Shown: piece by piece, positions 10,829 to 20,800 of the stretch
Layout: each line of letters begins with the position of its first letter
Position numbering within the stretch: the stretch's first letter is position 1
NCBI GenBank assembly: GCA_950295325.1
Contig: OX485804.1
Coordinates: forward strand, 42,644,429-42,708,428
Direction: 5' to 3'
DNA: 64,000 bases
Source of the DNA: Polytrichum commune
Taxonomy: Eukaryota; Streptophyta; Polytrichopsida; Polytrichales; Polytrichaceae
The notes under the pieces: model-generated
Told to the model about the DNA's origin: nothing
Databases searched by the model: none
What the model saw: only the letters and a program-made list of their open reading frames with translations
Position numbers and translations under genes: made by a program

Positions 10829-12561
10829 TTTGTTTTTTAGGTAGAGTTTAACTTTTGAGTGTATTCTATATTTCGGATGAAGTTTATTATTTGGATGAGA
10901 GATGTGTCTTAGATGGAGTCTATGTTTTGGATGAGGTATGTATTGTGAGCGAAGTTGGGGGTGTTTGTGGTTTGGGGATAGTTTGGTTTTTGGATGAAGT
11001 TTGTGTTTTAGGTGGACTTTGTAATTTGGGTGTAGCTTGTTTCTTGGATGGAGATTGTGCTTTAAGTGGGGACTATATCTTATGTGAGGGTAGTATATTG
11101 GGTGGGACCGTGGTGGTTTTTGTTTTGGGTGGGTATGTTGTTGTGGGGGGATGTTATATTTCTTAGTTGATTGGGTGGAGGGTAATTGATTAGGTTAGGA
11201 TAGGTTCCTAGTACATAATGTGGGTTATGTTTTGGATGAGATATGTATTTTGGGTAGTTTATGTATTTTGGATGGGATCCGTGTCTTGGATGAAGGAGGT
11301 GCCTTGGATGTGGTATGAATTTTGAGTATTTAACGGAGTCCGGGTTGTGTATTATGTTATTTGATTGTTTAGGTGTGAGGGAGGGATTTAGTTTTGAGTA
11401 CGTCCTTTGTTTAGGATGCAACTTATATTTTAGATGTGGTTTGGATGTAAGATGAAGTTTGTTTGTTGGTATGGTGAAGGTATCTTTGATTTGGATGCAT
11501 GATGAAGGTATCTTTGGTTTGTTCTTGTTTGATTTGTGGTATTTGTTTGGTGTGTATTTTGTTATTGGGGGGGGGGGTGATGGGTGGGGTGGGATAATGT
11601 TTTTTAGTTGTTTAGGTATGGATTGTAATTTTGTATGTTTGCTTGTAGTTAGGTTAGTTCCCCAATATTGTGTAAAGTTATTTTTGTATTTAGTTTTATG
11701 GTGAGGCCGGTAGGCCGAGGCCATTTTGTTTTTTGGGTATTTTTTGTAATTTGAGTGGAGATTGGTTTTTGGGTGTGGTTGGTGGTATACAAGGGGTTTA
11801 GTTTTGGCGGATGTTATGCTTCGCCTTTGTTTGAATAAAATATATGTGTAATTAATTTTGTGTATTGTATGGGATTTGTATTTTGTGTGAGTATAGTGCT
11901 TTGTTTGAGTGTAGTGTTTTGTTTGGGTGTAGTGTTGTGTTTGAGTATAGTGCTTTGTTTGAGTGTAGTGTTTTGTTTGGGTGTAGTGTTTTGTTTGAGT
12001 GTAGTGTTTTGTTTGAATAAAGTATTTTGATTGAATAGAATTTTTTGCTTGAGTGTAGTATTTTGTATGGGTATAGTGTTTTGTTTGGGTATAGTGTTTT
12101 GTTTGAGTATGGTGTTTAGTTTGGGTATAGTGTTTTGTTTGAGTATAGTGTTTTGTTTGAGTAGAGTGTTTTGCTTGACTATAGTATTTTTCTTGAGTAT
12201 AGTATTTTGTTTGGGTATAATATTTTGATTGAGTATAGTATTTTGTTTCGGTATAGTATTTTGTTTGGGCATGGAATTTTGTTTGAGTAGTGTATTTTGC
12301 TTGAGTATAGTGTTTTGATTGAGTAGAGTATTTTTGCACGTATAAAGTAGATAACTTGTATTTCATATGGTATTTTGGACATTGTGGAATACTATGAGAA
12401 ATGCGATGGTATCTAGTATTTATTCTAGTATTTATTCTATGTGTAAGAGTATATAAAATACTCTGTGTAATACTATGTTTAATACTATGTCTAAATACTT
12501 GTATGTATCTGAGATAGTATTGTTGTAAATACTCTTGTTTTACCCGGCGATTTGTGGTCAA
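10829..12561 (-). pseudogene. LINE ORF2 N-terminal low-complexity region, copy 1
   Basis: The frame opens at a TTG codon that overlaps the ORF1 TGA (TTGA). It encodes an H/K/Y/T/Q-rich chain dominated by the hexapeptide KHYTQT (18-bp repeat, see 11885-12345), followed by HPK-rich sequence. It ends after a frameshift in a G-run near 11150: copy 1 has six G where the second copy (35524-35532) has seven. Downstream of the shift the HPKxxLHP pattern continues in the frame of the 2A-endonuclease block, so the ancestral ORF2 probably ran through. No enzyme domain is visible. A nucleic-acid-binding role is suggested only by the basic, repetitive composition. Confidence 0.6.
11885..12345 (-). repeat. 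18-bp coding minisatellite in LINE copy 1
   Basis: About 25 imperfect copies of an 18-bp unit (plus-strand sense GTAGTGTTTTGTTTGGGT and variants) run in tandem. On the minus strand it encodes KHYTQT-type hexapeptides in one frame and PKQNTI-type ones in another. Because the unit is a multiple of three without stops, more than one frame stays open. Confidence 0.9.
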
Positions 12562-14315
12562 TCCACATTTGGCAAGTCTTTTATCATAAGATTTGGGTTT
12601 ACCAACCCAGTAATTTGTTGCATCCCGGTAATTGCCATAGTCAATGTGCTTTGGATGTCCAACATTTGCTTCTTCAATTTCTCATTGATATCATCTACAT
12701 AGTTGTGGGCCTCTTTGACTATGTCATCCTTCAAGACCTTCATCTCTTCGTGTAGTTCAAGCTTGAGTTTCTTGTTACCTTCTTCAATGGCCTCCTTCAT
12801 GATGGTGAAGACTTCGCTTTTGGTAGCATTCTTCTCACCTTGGTTTTGGTTTTGGATTGCTTCAATGGTGTTCACCAAGCAAGTGTTAGTATCTTCAAAT
12901 CCAAACTTGACCAACAAATCTTTGGAGGGTTTGTCAATACCATCAAGACTTCTACGGTGTGGAGTGATTTCCACATGATAAACACTAATTTTTTCCTCTT
13001 TTCCTACAAACTTTTTGTATACAAAGGGGTTGAGGCATTCAACATTTGCACTACCATTGTGTCTAATTCCATCTTGCTTATGGAACCAAATAGAGACAAC
13101 ATTCTTGGTTCCAAGTATCTTGCAAATTTCAAGAGATGTGTCATCTATGCTCATCAAGATGGGAAGGTTATAGAAGGTGAGGGTTAGAGCTTCTTTCCTT
13201 TGTTTTTGCTCCAATGTGAGAGAAGGCCCTTTGTTCACTTGTCCTTCCAAAATTTCATGGTGGGTTGCAACTTGAAGTGTTTGGATTTTCTTGGTTTGTG
13301 AGGGGGTTGGTGCAACAATGTAAGCATGATTGTTGGGAGTGCTCTTTTGCACCTCTACAATCTCAAATTCATGACCTCTCCTAAAACTATTCTCTAAAAC
13401 ATCTTTGAAAAACATGTGTGAGGAGACATCAATCAAAGTTTCGCTAGTGATTTTGATTGAAAGGTTGTTGTTCCTAGCTATGGAGTGGTAAGTCTTGCAT
13501 ACCTTCCCAAGAGTACCTTGGGTTGATTTGGGGTCCAATTGAAGAATGAATGGTCTAAGTCCTTTCAACAAGGCCACACCATCAATTTCGGGGTGGAGAA
13601 GGTGGAGTTTGGCAATACCCGCCCAAACTCCTTTCTCCCCACCTCTCTTGACACTCATGCACATGATAGATATGGGCTCAATAAGGTTAGTACCAAGTGG
13701 TATTTGCATCAACTCAAGTATTTTCCTTACTAGCTCTTTCACATGGTTGTGTAGGAGAGGGGTGTTCGGTAATTGGAATTCAATTGCAACATGGAAGTCC
13801 AAAGCTAGGCATGTATTGGGATCAATTGGGATATCATATGGAATTTGTGTTAGGTTGAGGTGTTGTCCAAGGACACCATCCTCTCTCTTACCTGGGTAAT
13901 AGATTTGGGGTATCCTTGGGAAGGATATTGCGACCCCTTCCATTTCTTCCGCTTCCTTCCTTGGTACTCCCCTAAGTACCCTATCTTCAATGGATTCACC
14001 ATCGAAGAGCTCTTCCAACCCCTCTTCCATAGCCAATTTCTCCATGTTAGTGAAACCATACCAAAATTTTTGACGGAACCTTCGTTCCGGGACAATAGAA
14101 TTTACCTGTGTGGCTTGTGGGCGTCGTTGTGGGGTTTGGTGTAGGGATTTGTTCGGTGTTGCCTTCTCCCGGGTCCTCTTGGTGCCAATTTCCTTCGCAG
14201 CTTGGTTCTCCTTTGCCTTCTCCGCTAAGAGCCGCATGAGGTTTTGTGAGTGTGTGTCTACCTCCATGTTGTCATCATCTCCTAAGATGGGCCGGTATGT
14301 GGACGGTGATGCCAT
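12558..14315 (-). CDS. LINE ORF1 protein (RRM-like plus coiled coil), copy 1
   Basis: This is a 585-aa ORF1 protein. I chose the ATG at 14313-14315 (MASPSTYRPILGDDD) because the second copy starts at the equivalent codon and has the same length; the frame is open further upstream only by chance, into the LTR. The N-terminus is acidic then basic (KRTREK). Two regions look like RNA-binding folds of RRM type: around GVWAGIAKLHLL and around LTFYNLPIL to NVECLNPF. The last 110 residues form a charged coiled coil (EEGNKKLKLELHEEMKVLK). LINE ORF1 proteins bind element RNA and act as chaperones. Here the coiled coil is C-terminal, not N-terminal as in mammalian L1. The reading frame is intact even though ORF2 is dead. 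The RRM call is an inference. Confidence 0.75.
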   Translation of the reverse strand: MASPSTYRPILGDDDNMEVDTHSQNLMRLLAEKAKENQAAKEIGTKRTREKATPNKSLHQTPQRRPQATQVNSIVPERRFRQKFWYGFTNMEKLAMEEGLEELFDGESIEDRVLRGVPRKEAEEMEGVAISFPRIPQIYYPGKREDGVLGQHLNLTQIPYDIPIDPNTCLALDFHVAIEFQLPNTPLLHNHVKELVRKILELMQIPLGTNLIEPISIMCMSVKRGGEKGVWAGIAKLHLLHPEIDGVALLKGLRPFILQLDPKSTQGTLGKVCKTYHSIARNNNLSIKITSETLIDVSSHMFFKDVLENSFRRGHEFEIVEVQKSTPNNHAYIVAPTPSQTKKIQTLQVATHHEILEGQVNKGPSLTLEQKQRKEALTLTFYNLPILMSIDDTSLEICKILGTKNVVSIWFHKQDGIRHNGSANVECLNPFVYKKFVGKEEKISVYHVEITPHRRSLDGIDKPSKDLLVKFGFEDTNTCLVNTIEAIQNQNQGEKNATKSEVFTIMKEAIEEGNKKLKLELHEEMKVLKDDIVKEAHNYVDDINEKLKKQMLDIQSTLTMAITGMQQITGLVNPNLMIKDLPNVD

Positions 14316-14487
14316 GTTTTTTGGTTGGGTCGCGGTGGCAACAGCTCCCCTCTTTGATGTTGGGTGGGATCCTCCGCAGCTCCGGAGCAGCTCCCAGCAG
14401 TGCCTCGGCAGCAACTTCAGCGGCTTTGGATTTGTGTGGCTTCTGTTCTTCACTTTACCTTTGGCAGCTCCAGCAGCTTCCCAATTG

Positions 14488-14492
14488 CTATA
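14488..14492. repeat. left target-site duplication CTATA of the LTR retrotransposon
   Basis: CTATA here matches CTATA at 30610-30614 directly outside the other LTR. This fixes the element borders. Confidence 0.93.
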
Positions 14493-14677
14493 TGTGGAAT
14501 ACATTTTTTGATTGTTTTCAGTCAAAATGGAAACGAAATGTAAAGAAGGGTAAAATAGAACTAGTTAGGTGACTCCGGTGTGAAATGACAGGCCATAGTC
14601 TAGGAGATATAGAAAAAGGGAGAATTGTGGAGATTATGGTCTGATAGGAAGAGTTGTCACCTTTGTAGTGAAAAGCA

Positions 14678-14684
14678 TATAAAA
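14678..14684 (+). promoter_or_regulatory. LTR TATA box
   Basis: TATAAAA sits about 185 bp into the LTR in a GC-richer setting (GCATATAAAAGGC), a normal place for the element promoter. The same box occurs at 29080-29086. Confidence 0.65.
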
Positions 14685-15660
14685 GGCTGGGGAAAAGAGA
14701 GTAGTGCTGGCCGGGATAGCCCCATGAAAAACTACTATTTATCCTTGGGAACTTTGTGCCTCGTAATTGCTGAAGTCTTTTGTGAACATATGATTATTGT
14801 AAAGTTGAATATCTGTAACCAGGGTGAATGCACTGGGAATTAATCTTACCGTGAGTACTTCTGTGAATAATTTCGATTGGGAGTTCTGTGTGGAAGAGAA
14901 GTTACGTCTGAAGCAGTGTGATTTCATTGCAGTCTCGGATTCTGTGACACCAAGTCTTTATCTCGTGAGAAATCGGCAATGGTTTGGTAGTGTCGGATTG
15001 AATGCCCTGTACCTGTGAGATTCAATGTTGATAAAGCTTCGGGTTCTCATTATCTAAGTAAGGTCGTCTTAACAGTATGATGGCGAGATCACAATGTGGC
15101 ATAATCTGGTGTTAGAAATATTATTATCCTCCCGAATGAATTACTGATTCCAAGTATGAGAATGTCTCTGATTGTGAGAGGAAGATCTTTATTCGAGTAA
15201 TCAACATGATAATGTCACCCCAGAAATGATGAATTGATGTCAACACTTCTTATCACAATCTTTGTGGAGGGGAATTACAGAATTAGAGACGAGGAAAATC
15301 AGGCTTCCTCAGGAAGTAGTGATTGTTATGTGAAATGATAATTATTGAGTTTATTATAAATATATGTGTATTACCACTGACACAATTTATAACAAAAGAA
15401 CAGTTGATTGCCGATTCTTTTGTGATGTCATGAGGGAGTCGTAATTGAAGACTGATGTTGGACTGTTCATCTGTACTGCGATAATTTATTTGAAAGTTTA
15501 ATTGAGGGAACGTGAGTAATTAATTACTTGATGAAAGTTGATCTCGTACTTTATAAGATGAGTCATATGTTGGAAATGCGTACAAGCATAATGTTTTTCT
15601 TCCGAGAAACTTCTGTTGTTTCTTTCTATGGCTATGGCAGGAGAAGGTTGTTGTGGCGTA

Positions 15661-15666
15661 AATAAA
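15661..15666 (+). terminator. LTR polyadenylation signal
   Basis: AATAAA lies about 980 bp downstream of the TATA box. In the 3' LTR the same hexamer (30063-30068) would end the genomic RNA. Confidence 0.5.
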
Positions 15667-16210
15667 ACCTTTGGCCACGAAGGGTTGAGAGATTGTTCAA
15701 CCGTTTCATTTCAGCATAGACTGGTAAGGCTTGTGTACCCATGACCTTGAAAATGTGCGCATAATTAAATGAATTTGGTACGCAGCTCTCTAGCTACATT
15801 AAAGTTGAATTAATTAACAAGAGGCTATTGCAATACCAAAGTGGCCTTGGCTTTGGAAATGAGACGGATTCGAGTTACTTATACAAGACTATGGACTATG
15901 GCTGTGCCTATGCTTGTGCACCGCACTTGGTCCAATTAAAATGAACTCACTGCCAGACAATTGACTGGGATAGTAGAGTGAGGTGAGAGACTGTCACATT
16001 TGCATGTACTGACATCGAGTGGTTTTTAGCGTTTTTTATCCCGTACCCGTAACCCAATTATCACACCTACCTTGAAATGAAATGTTATAACCTGGTGTTT
16101 TACCTAACAAACCTTGTCTAAGACACCTAGATGTTATATGAATCACCTTTTGAGTCTTCCCTGATTGTTTCCCTGGGTTTTGTTTTGTAACCAAAAAGCT
16201 AACTACATTT

Positions 16211-16228
16211 TGGCGCCGCTGCCGGGGA
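16211..16228 (+). other. primer binding site, tRNA-Asp type
   Basis: TGGCGCCGCTGCCGGGGA begins three bases after the LTR. It matches the complement of the plant tRNA-Asp 3' end with one probable mismatch; the same primer type is known for Athila elements. Confidence 0.85.
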
Positions 16229-16451
16229 AGGCTTCGGTCGATTTAAGTCTAGGCAGATAAATCTGTTAGGAAAACCTGATAGGCTTGGATTTTGAGTAAG
16301 GAATTCAAATTAAAGTCTTGGGGAGATTTAAAAAGTAAAGAAACAAGTTGATAGCTGTTTCTGAAACTTTTTCACAATCCTAAAGTATTAATTTAAATTC
16401 GCAATTATTTCAAAAACCAAATGCCTAGAGTGATAACCAAATGTCTTATGA

Positions 16452-16835
16452 ATGGATGAACCTAAGATATGGAAATCTAGAGGTCATCGTAATTCTTTAA
16501 ATTACCCTTTAAGATATACACCCTTTGGACTTTCTGAGAGTACCTTAGGAGAGTTAAACCTTGTCGGCTTCGAGGAGGCTGTTGAGAAGATTGTCAAGCG
16601 AGTCTGTAAGTGTCATCTTGAGTTATCACCTGACGTGTTATTTGAAAAGAAACAAATTGAGAGTGCTTGTCAAACAGAGTCATGTCCCCAAATAGTGTGT
16701 CAGACTTGTAAAGGTCTAGGACACTACTCGAGGGGTTGTGACGTGAGTAAGCTTAAGTCTAAAGCTAAATTTGTGGGTAGATGGCAACCAAAAGTGTCAA
16801 CCCGTACAGTTGAGTCACAAACTGATTTCCTATGA
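16452..16835 (+). CDS. short upstream ORF with single CCHC zinc knuckle
   Basis: This 127-aa ORF lies between the primer site and gag. It contains one retroviral-type zinc knuckle, CX2CX4HX4C, at residues C83, C86, H91 and C96. The rest is not recognised. Its position in the 5' leader is unusual, as a knuckle normally sits at the end of Gag. It may be a separate small nucleic-acid-binding protein or a displaced piece of an older gag. The element is otherwise young, so it may be real coding sequence, but nothing proves translation. Confidence 0.45.
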   Translation: MDEPKIWKSRGHRNSLNYPLRYTPFGLSESTLGELNLVGFEEAVEKIVKRVCKCHLELSPDVLFEKKQIESACQTESCPQIVCQTCKGLGHYSRGCDVSKLKSKAKFVGRWQPKVSTRTVESQTDFL

Positions 16836-16872
16836 GTGAATCACTTTTCACCCTAATGTGTCAGTTTCCAAA

Positions 16873-17421
16873 ATGTGGCCATGGGAGCTTAAACCACAAT
16901 GGCTGAACACCCTTGAGAGTGAATTATATCAAGGACCATATTTGTTTACCGCTTTATATCGTTTTTATAAAGCATCATTTTGGGGAGTTGGAATCCATAT
17001 TGGACCAAACCATCCAGTCTATCCCAAAGGATTTGTAGTTAACTTCCTTAATTTACCTACTCACCTTCAAGAGAATATTTTGGAAAGGATTTGGAATAAT
17101 GGTGAGGGTTTTAATGAAGTCATTATTAACAAGGGATACCCTAGGTTGAGAGTTGACCTGAGATTCTTGTTTCTTATTTATAGTCAACATAAAACAGAAA
17201 ACTTCCCGATTAACAAATTTGGTTTTGGTTGTTGGAACGGAGGGCTTGTTACTTACAACGAAGCTCGTTTCTCCTATGGACCTTTTGACCCTTGTGCAAG
17301 TGTCAATATACCAGAATTTTCCGATTCTTCACTTCAGGGCAAAACCTTTGTAAACTTTGCCAAATTGCTCTTGAATGGAAGAAGGCGGATTGTGAAACAC
17401 AATAGGCAAAGTAGGACATAG
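16873..17421 (+). CDS. ORF of unknown function in the LTR-element leader
   Basis: The first ATG gives 182 aa (the frame is open five codons further, to a GTG). It is rich in aromatic residues, with WGVGIHIGPNHPVYPKGF and FGFGCWNGGLVTYNEARF, and ends in a basic run. I do not recognise the family. It follows the CCHC ORF by about 40 bp in a different frame and ends 18 bp before the gag frame opens at about 17440. It may be the N-terminal part of a leader protein. Confidence 0.45.
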   Translation: MWPWELKPQWLNTLESELYQGPYLFTALYRFYKASFWGVGIHIGPNHPVYPKGFVVNFLNLPTHLQENILERIWNNGEGFNEVIINKGYPRLRVDLRFLFLIYSQHKTENFPINKFGFGCWNGGLVTYNEARFSYGPFDPCASVNIPEFSDSSLQGKTFVNFAKLLLNGRRRIVKHNRQSRT

Positions 17422-17861
17422 GATCTGCTTGTGTATGAACATATGCAACTTCCATACTGGAACCTGCACATGCTAAGTCTCATGCACAAACAGCCTCAGT
17501 CAGAAAAGCAGCCAATGATAAGGCTAGAGAGGATCGTGTCGCAGCAAGAGACTATCAAAAGAAGAAGGTAGAGAGAAGAAAGAGTTGGTTAAAATCAGTC
17601 CTAAAGTTACATAAGGACCAAATTGATAAGGAACCAAATGAGGAAGGTCAATCTATTGCAGAAGATAATTCCTCGATAGGAATATTATCACCTCTTAAAC
17701 CGCAACAGTTAAATTTTGGCTCAACCTCAGATAACAACCAAGGACAGACATCCCAACCACCTCTGATTTCTTTTTACCCGACACCTCCATCCTTACAAAC
17801 TCCTATAGTATTACAACCTTTAACTCCGTTACCCTTACCATCACCAGTACCTCAAATTATA

Positions 17862-20800
17862 ATGGCTAATATACCTGGTGCCCCAAGGATTCATAACATA
17901 GTACACATCCCTTATTTTCTTGGGAGACCAGGATCAGATCCTGATACCCATATAGCAAAATTTGAAATTACATGCCAGGCCAATGATGTCCCGGCTGTTA
18001 AATTTCAAGAGGTGTTTGCTGCATCATTGCAAGAGGATGCCTTTGCATGGTATCAGCGACAACCCCCATTTGCTAATTGGAATGCATTGAAGAATGCATT
18101 CCTAGCTCATTTTAGACCCTTAGGCTTTGCCACGAGTCTAAAAGAAAAGTTGCGAACTGTTAGAATGGGTATCAACGAGAGAGTTGATAACTATTATGGC
18201 AGGATGCAAGATATCTTGCAACGTATGGGAAATCACCAAATCCCAGATGATTTCCTTATGAGTATATTCATCGGTGGATTATATCCAATGGAGTTGAGAA
18301 CCTATGTCAAAGAGGGAGCTACTGCTACATATGCCCAAGCATATGCCAGAGCGAAGACTTGGGAGGAATGCAAATTGGAAAATGAATTGGTCCTTTACAC
18401 TGACAATACTTATTCCAATAATCCCATTCCTTCACATTCGGGAACTTTTCCCATCAATGAGAATAACCAGTATTATGTTACTGACGCACCGTATGTGCGA
18501 AACCCGACTGCACAATTGTATATCCAACCTGCAATTAGTAAAACCCCTCAACAGGATCCCACGAGTGATAAATATGATAATGCTATATGGAATTTGACAA
18601 AACAATTGTCCGAATTGTCAGTTAAGGTAGCCAACAATAGATCTAAGAGACCGCAACCCACAGAAGAGCGACATAACGTGTGGTGTCATAACTGTAAAGG
18701 TCAAGGACACCTTGCTAATGAGTGTCCTACCCCAAAAGGGTTTAGGACCAAATGTATATTTTGTGGTGGAAATCATGCAGTCCAAGAGTGTTGGAACCTT
18801 AAACAGCAAAAGGCTGTTAATCAGGTCGATAGTGGTCAATCTCGTCCTTGGCAACAAGAACGAAATGGACCAGGACCTAACGCCAGTTATAACCCTAAGA
18901 GGAATTTTAACCGTCGCCCAATACCTTTGAATTTTCAAGGACGCTCCAATTGGAATCCACGAAATGATTCTTCTAATTGGAACGGACCTCCCTCTTACAA
19001 TCAAAACTACCAGAGGTTCGATTCGAGCCCTGATGACTCAAGGAAATATCCTGTCTGTTATAGGTGTAAAGAACTGGGTCATTACGCCAACAATTGTCCA
19101 AATCCTAAGAAACCACAGGATTATGTTCCTTTGTGTGGCAACTGTAAGACAGCAGGACACCCCACAGATGAGTGTCCCCACCCTAAGAAGGATTACCCTC
19201 CTAATGAGAGAGATTGGAAAAAAGGAAAGCGTGTGAGAATTCAAGATCCGGAGGATGAGGAAGAGGGTGCCCGAAATGTGAATCACATTCAGCATTTCTC
19301 TACCCCATTATCTAGGGATCAAAAGGTTAATGCCGTAATAACAAGGTCCAAAGCCCCACGAGAACCTTACCCAATTATTGATGAGAATAGTAGTGAGCCA
19401 AGTGCTGAGGAACTACGAGATGATATCCATGAGAGTGATCCTAAGAATAAATTACTTGTGGAACCTAATGCGGTGCCCAAAACCAATTCTACCCCCACAG
19501 CATTGCCAAGGGTAGAACTGGTTCAACCAGTGCCTATATCTCTTCCCCCACCACCAACACCTCCAAGACCATATACCATCTTGGAAAGGACACCTTCATC
19601 ATCTATCCCACAGGGTAGACCTACAGAAGTCAAGTCTAAACCAATGCCTTATCAAATACCCCATGTGAGGAATCTAAAGTCCAAGTCAAATTCAAAACAC
19701 CCTCGAACCATGGAATTGGCTAAGGGATTGCACCCATATGATATTATGCAGGACTTAGATAATCTACACCCACACATCACTATGAGACAACTTTTGGCAA
19801 TTGCGCCTCAATGTCGTACCACATTGGGTTCGGCAATGGTTCGCAAGAGAGCCAAAGTGGTGGAAGTTAATGATGTGACCTTGAGTCAAGATCCTGGTGC
19901 ACCGGCAGTAGATGTCATAATCGATGGAGTGATGGTAGCGGGATTTCAGGTTGATACCGGATCTAGTGTCAATCTTATGAGTATGGAGACAATGGAAGAA
20001 TTAGGACTCACTAATATGGTTCCTACTTCTATCATTCTCAAAATGGCCGACCATACTCGTACTAAGCCTTTGGGTCAATTACCCCAAGTTCCTGTCCAAA
20101 TCGCTGGTCGGGAATACAAAATTGATTTTGTTGTATTCCGAACCACCGATGCCATACAGCCTATACCTGGCATATTGGGACGACCTTGGTTAATCATAGC
20201 GGAAGCCAAAGAGGATTGGGGTAAAGGCACCCTAACATTAGGCAAAGGCAAAGATAAAATGGTCTTACCTTTGTTTCCTACCCGATACCAAGGAGAGACA
20301 CAGGATGAGGGAACTGAATTCACCACTGACGGATATGAGACTGAGTCAGATGATACCCCAATTCAGTCTATTCATAACGTTGGAAGACACCAGAGAGCTT
20401 ACAATCCCGTAGGGATAGGAGAATATTTCATCTCTATGAAGGATGATGATTCTGATAATGCCATTTTAAGCTGGCAGAACTCTTGTCCAGTTAATAGTGT
20501 TACCACGGTCGAACCACGACCTCAAGGGAAAACTCTATTAACAACCAACCCTAAGAAACGGTCAACCCCATTAAAAGAGCTTGAGAATAAATTACCTTCT
20601 TTTGAGGAAGACTGGGAGGATGCCATGTTTTCTTATAATACACCCATCAAGAGTTATGTGTCTAAAGATGTCTACAAAGAAATGAACTTAGGAACCAAAG
20701 AGGTCCCTAAGATCATTAAAGTGCATGAAAAATTATCCAAGACTGAATGGCAATATTGGTATAATTTCTTCAAAAGAAATATCAAAGTCTTTGCGTGGAC

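Larger units (their letters stand above)
2905..14487 (-). mobile_element. giant LINE (non-LTR retrotransposon), copy 1
   Basis: This is an element of about 11.6 kb read on the minus strand. From its 5' side it holds a GC-richer leader, ORF1 (12558-14315), and a long ORF2 (2958-12561). ORF2 encodes a low-complexity repeat tract, a 2A-like motif, APE endonuclease, RT, a methyltransferase-like region, RNase H, CCHC and a PD-(D/E)XK-like end. ORF2 is broken by frameshifts near 11150, 8650, 5750 and 4440 and by in-frame TAA codons at 7323 and 3243, so this copy cannot move. The 3' tail (about 2905-2957) is a short repeat of a TATATAATATCT-type unit. An Athila-like element has inserted at 14488-14492, so the true 5' end probably lies to the right of 30614. 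No LINE target duplication was found. Confidence 0.85.
14493..16207 (+). repeat. 5' LTR of the Athila/Tat-like element
   Basis: It begins TGTGGAATAC and ends GCTAACTACA. A TATA box lies at 14678-14684 and an AATAAA signal at 15661-15666, giving a short U3 and a long transcribed part. The short open frames in it are repeated exactly in the 3' LTR and are not taken as genes. Confidence 0.95.

Noticed and set aside
14316..14525. Seventy-codon N-terminal extension of LINE ORF1 running into the LTR
   Set aside because: The second copy starts at the codon equal to 14315 and has the same 585-aa length; the extension crosses the insertion site.
14625..15018. Small ORFs in the LTRs (repeated at 29027-29420)
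   Set aside because: They are identical in both LTRs because the LTRs are duplicates; no family features, and they overlap on both strands.
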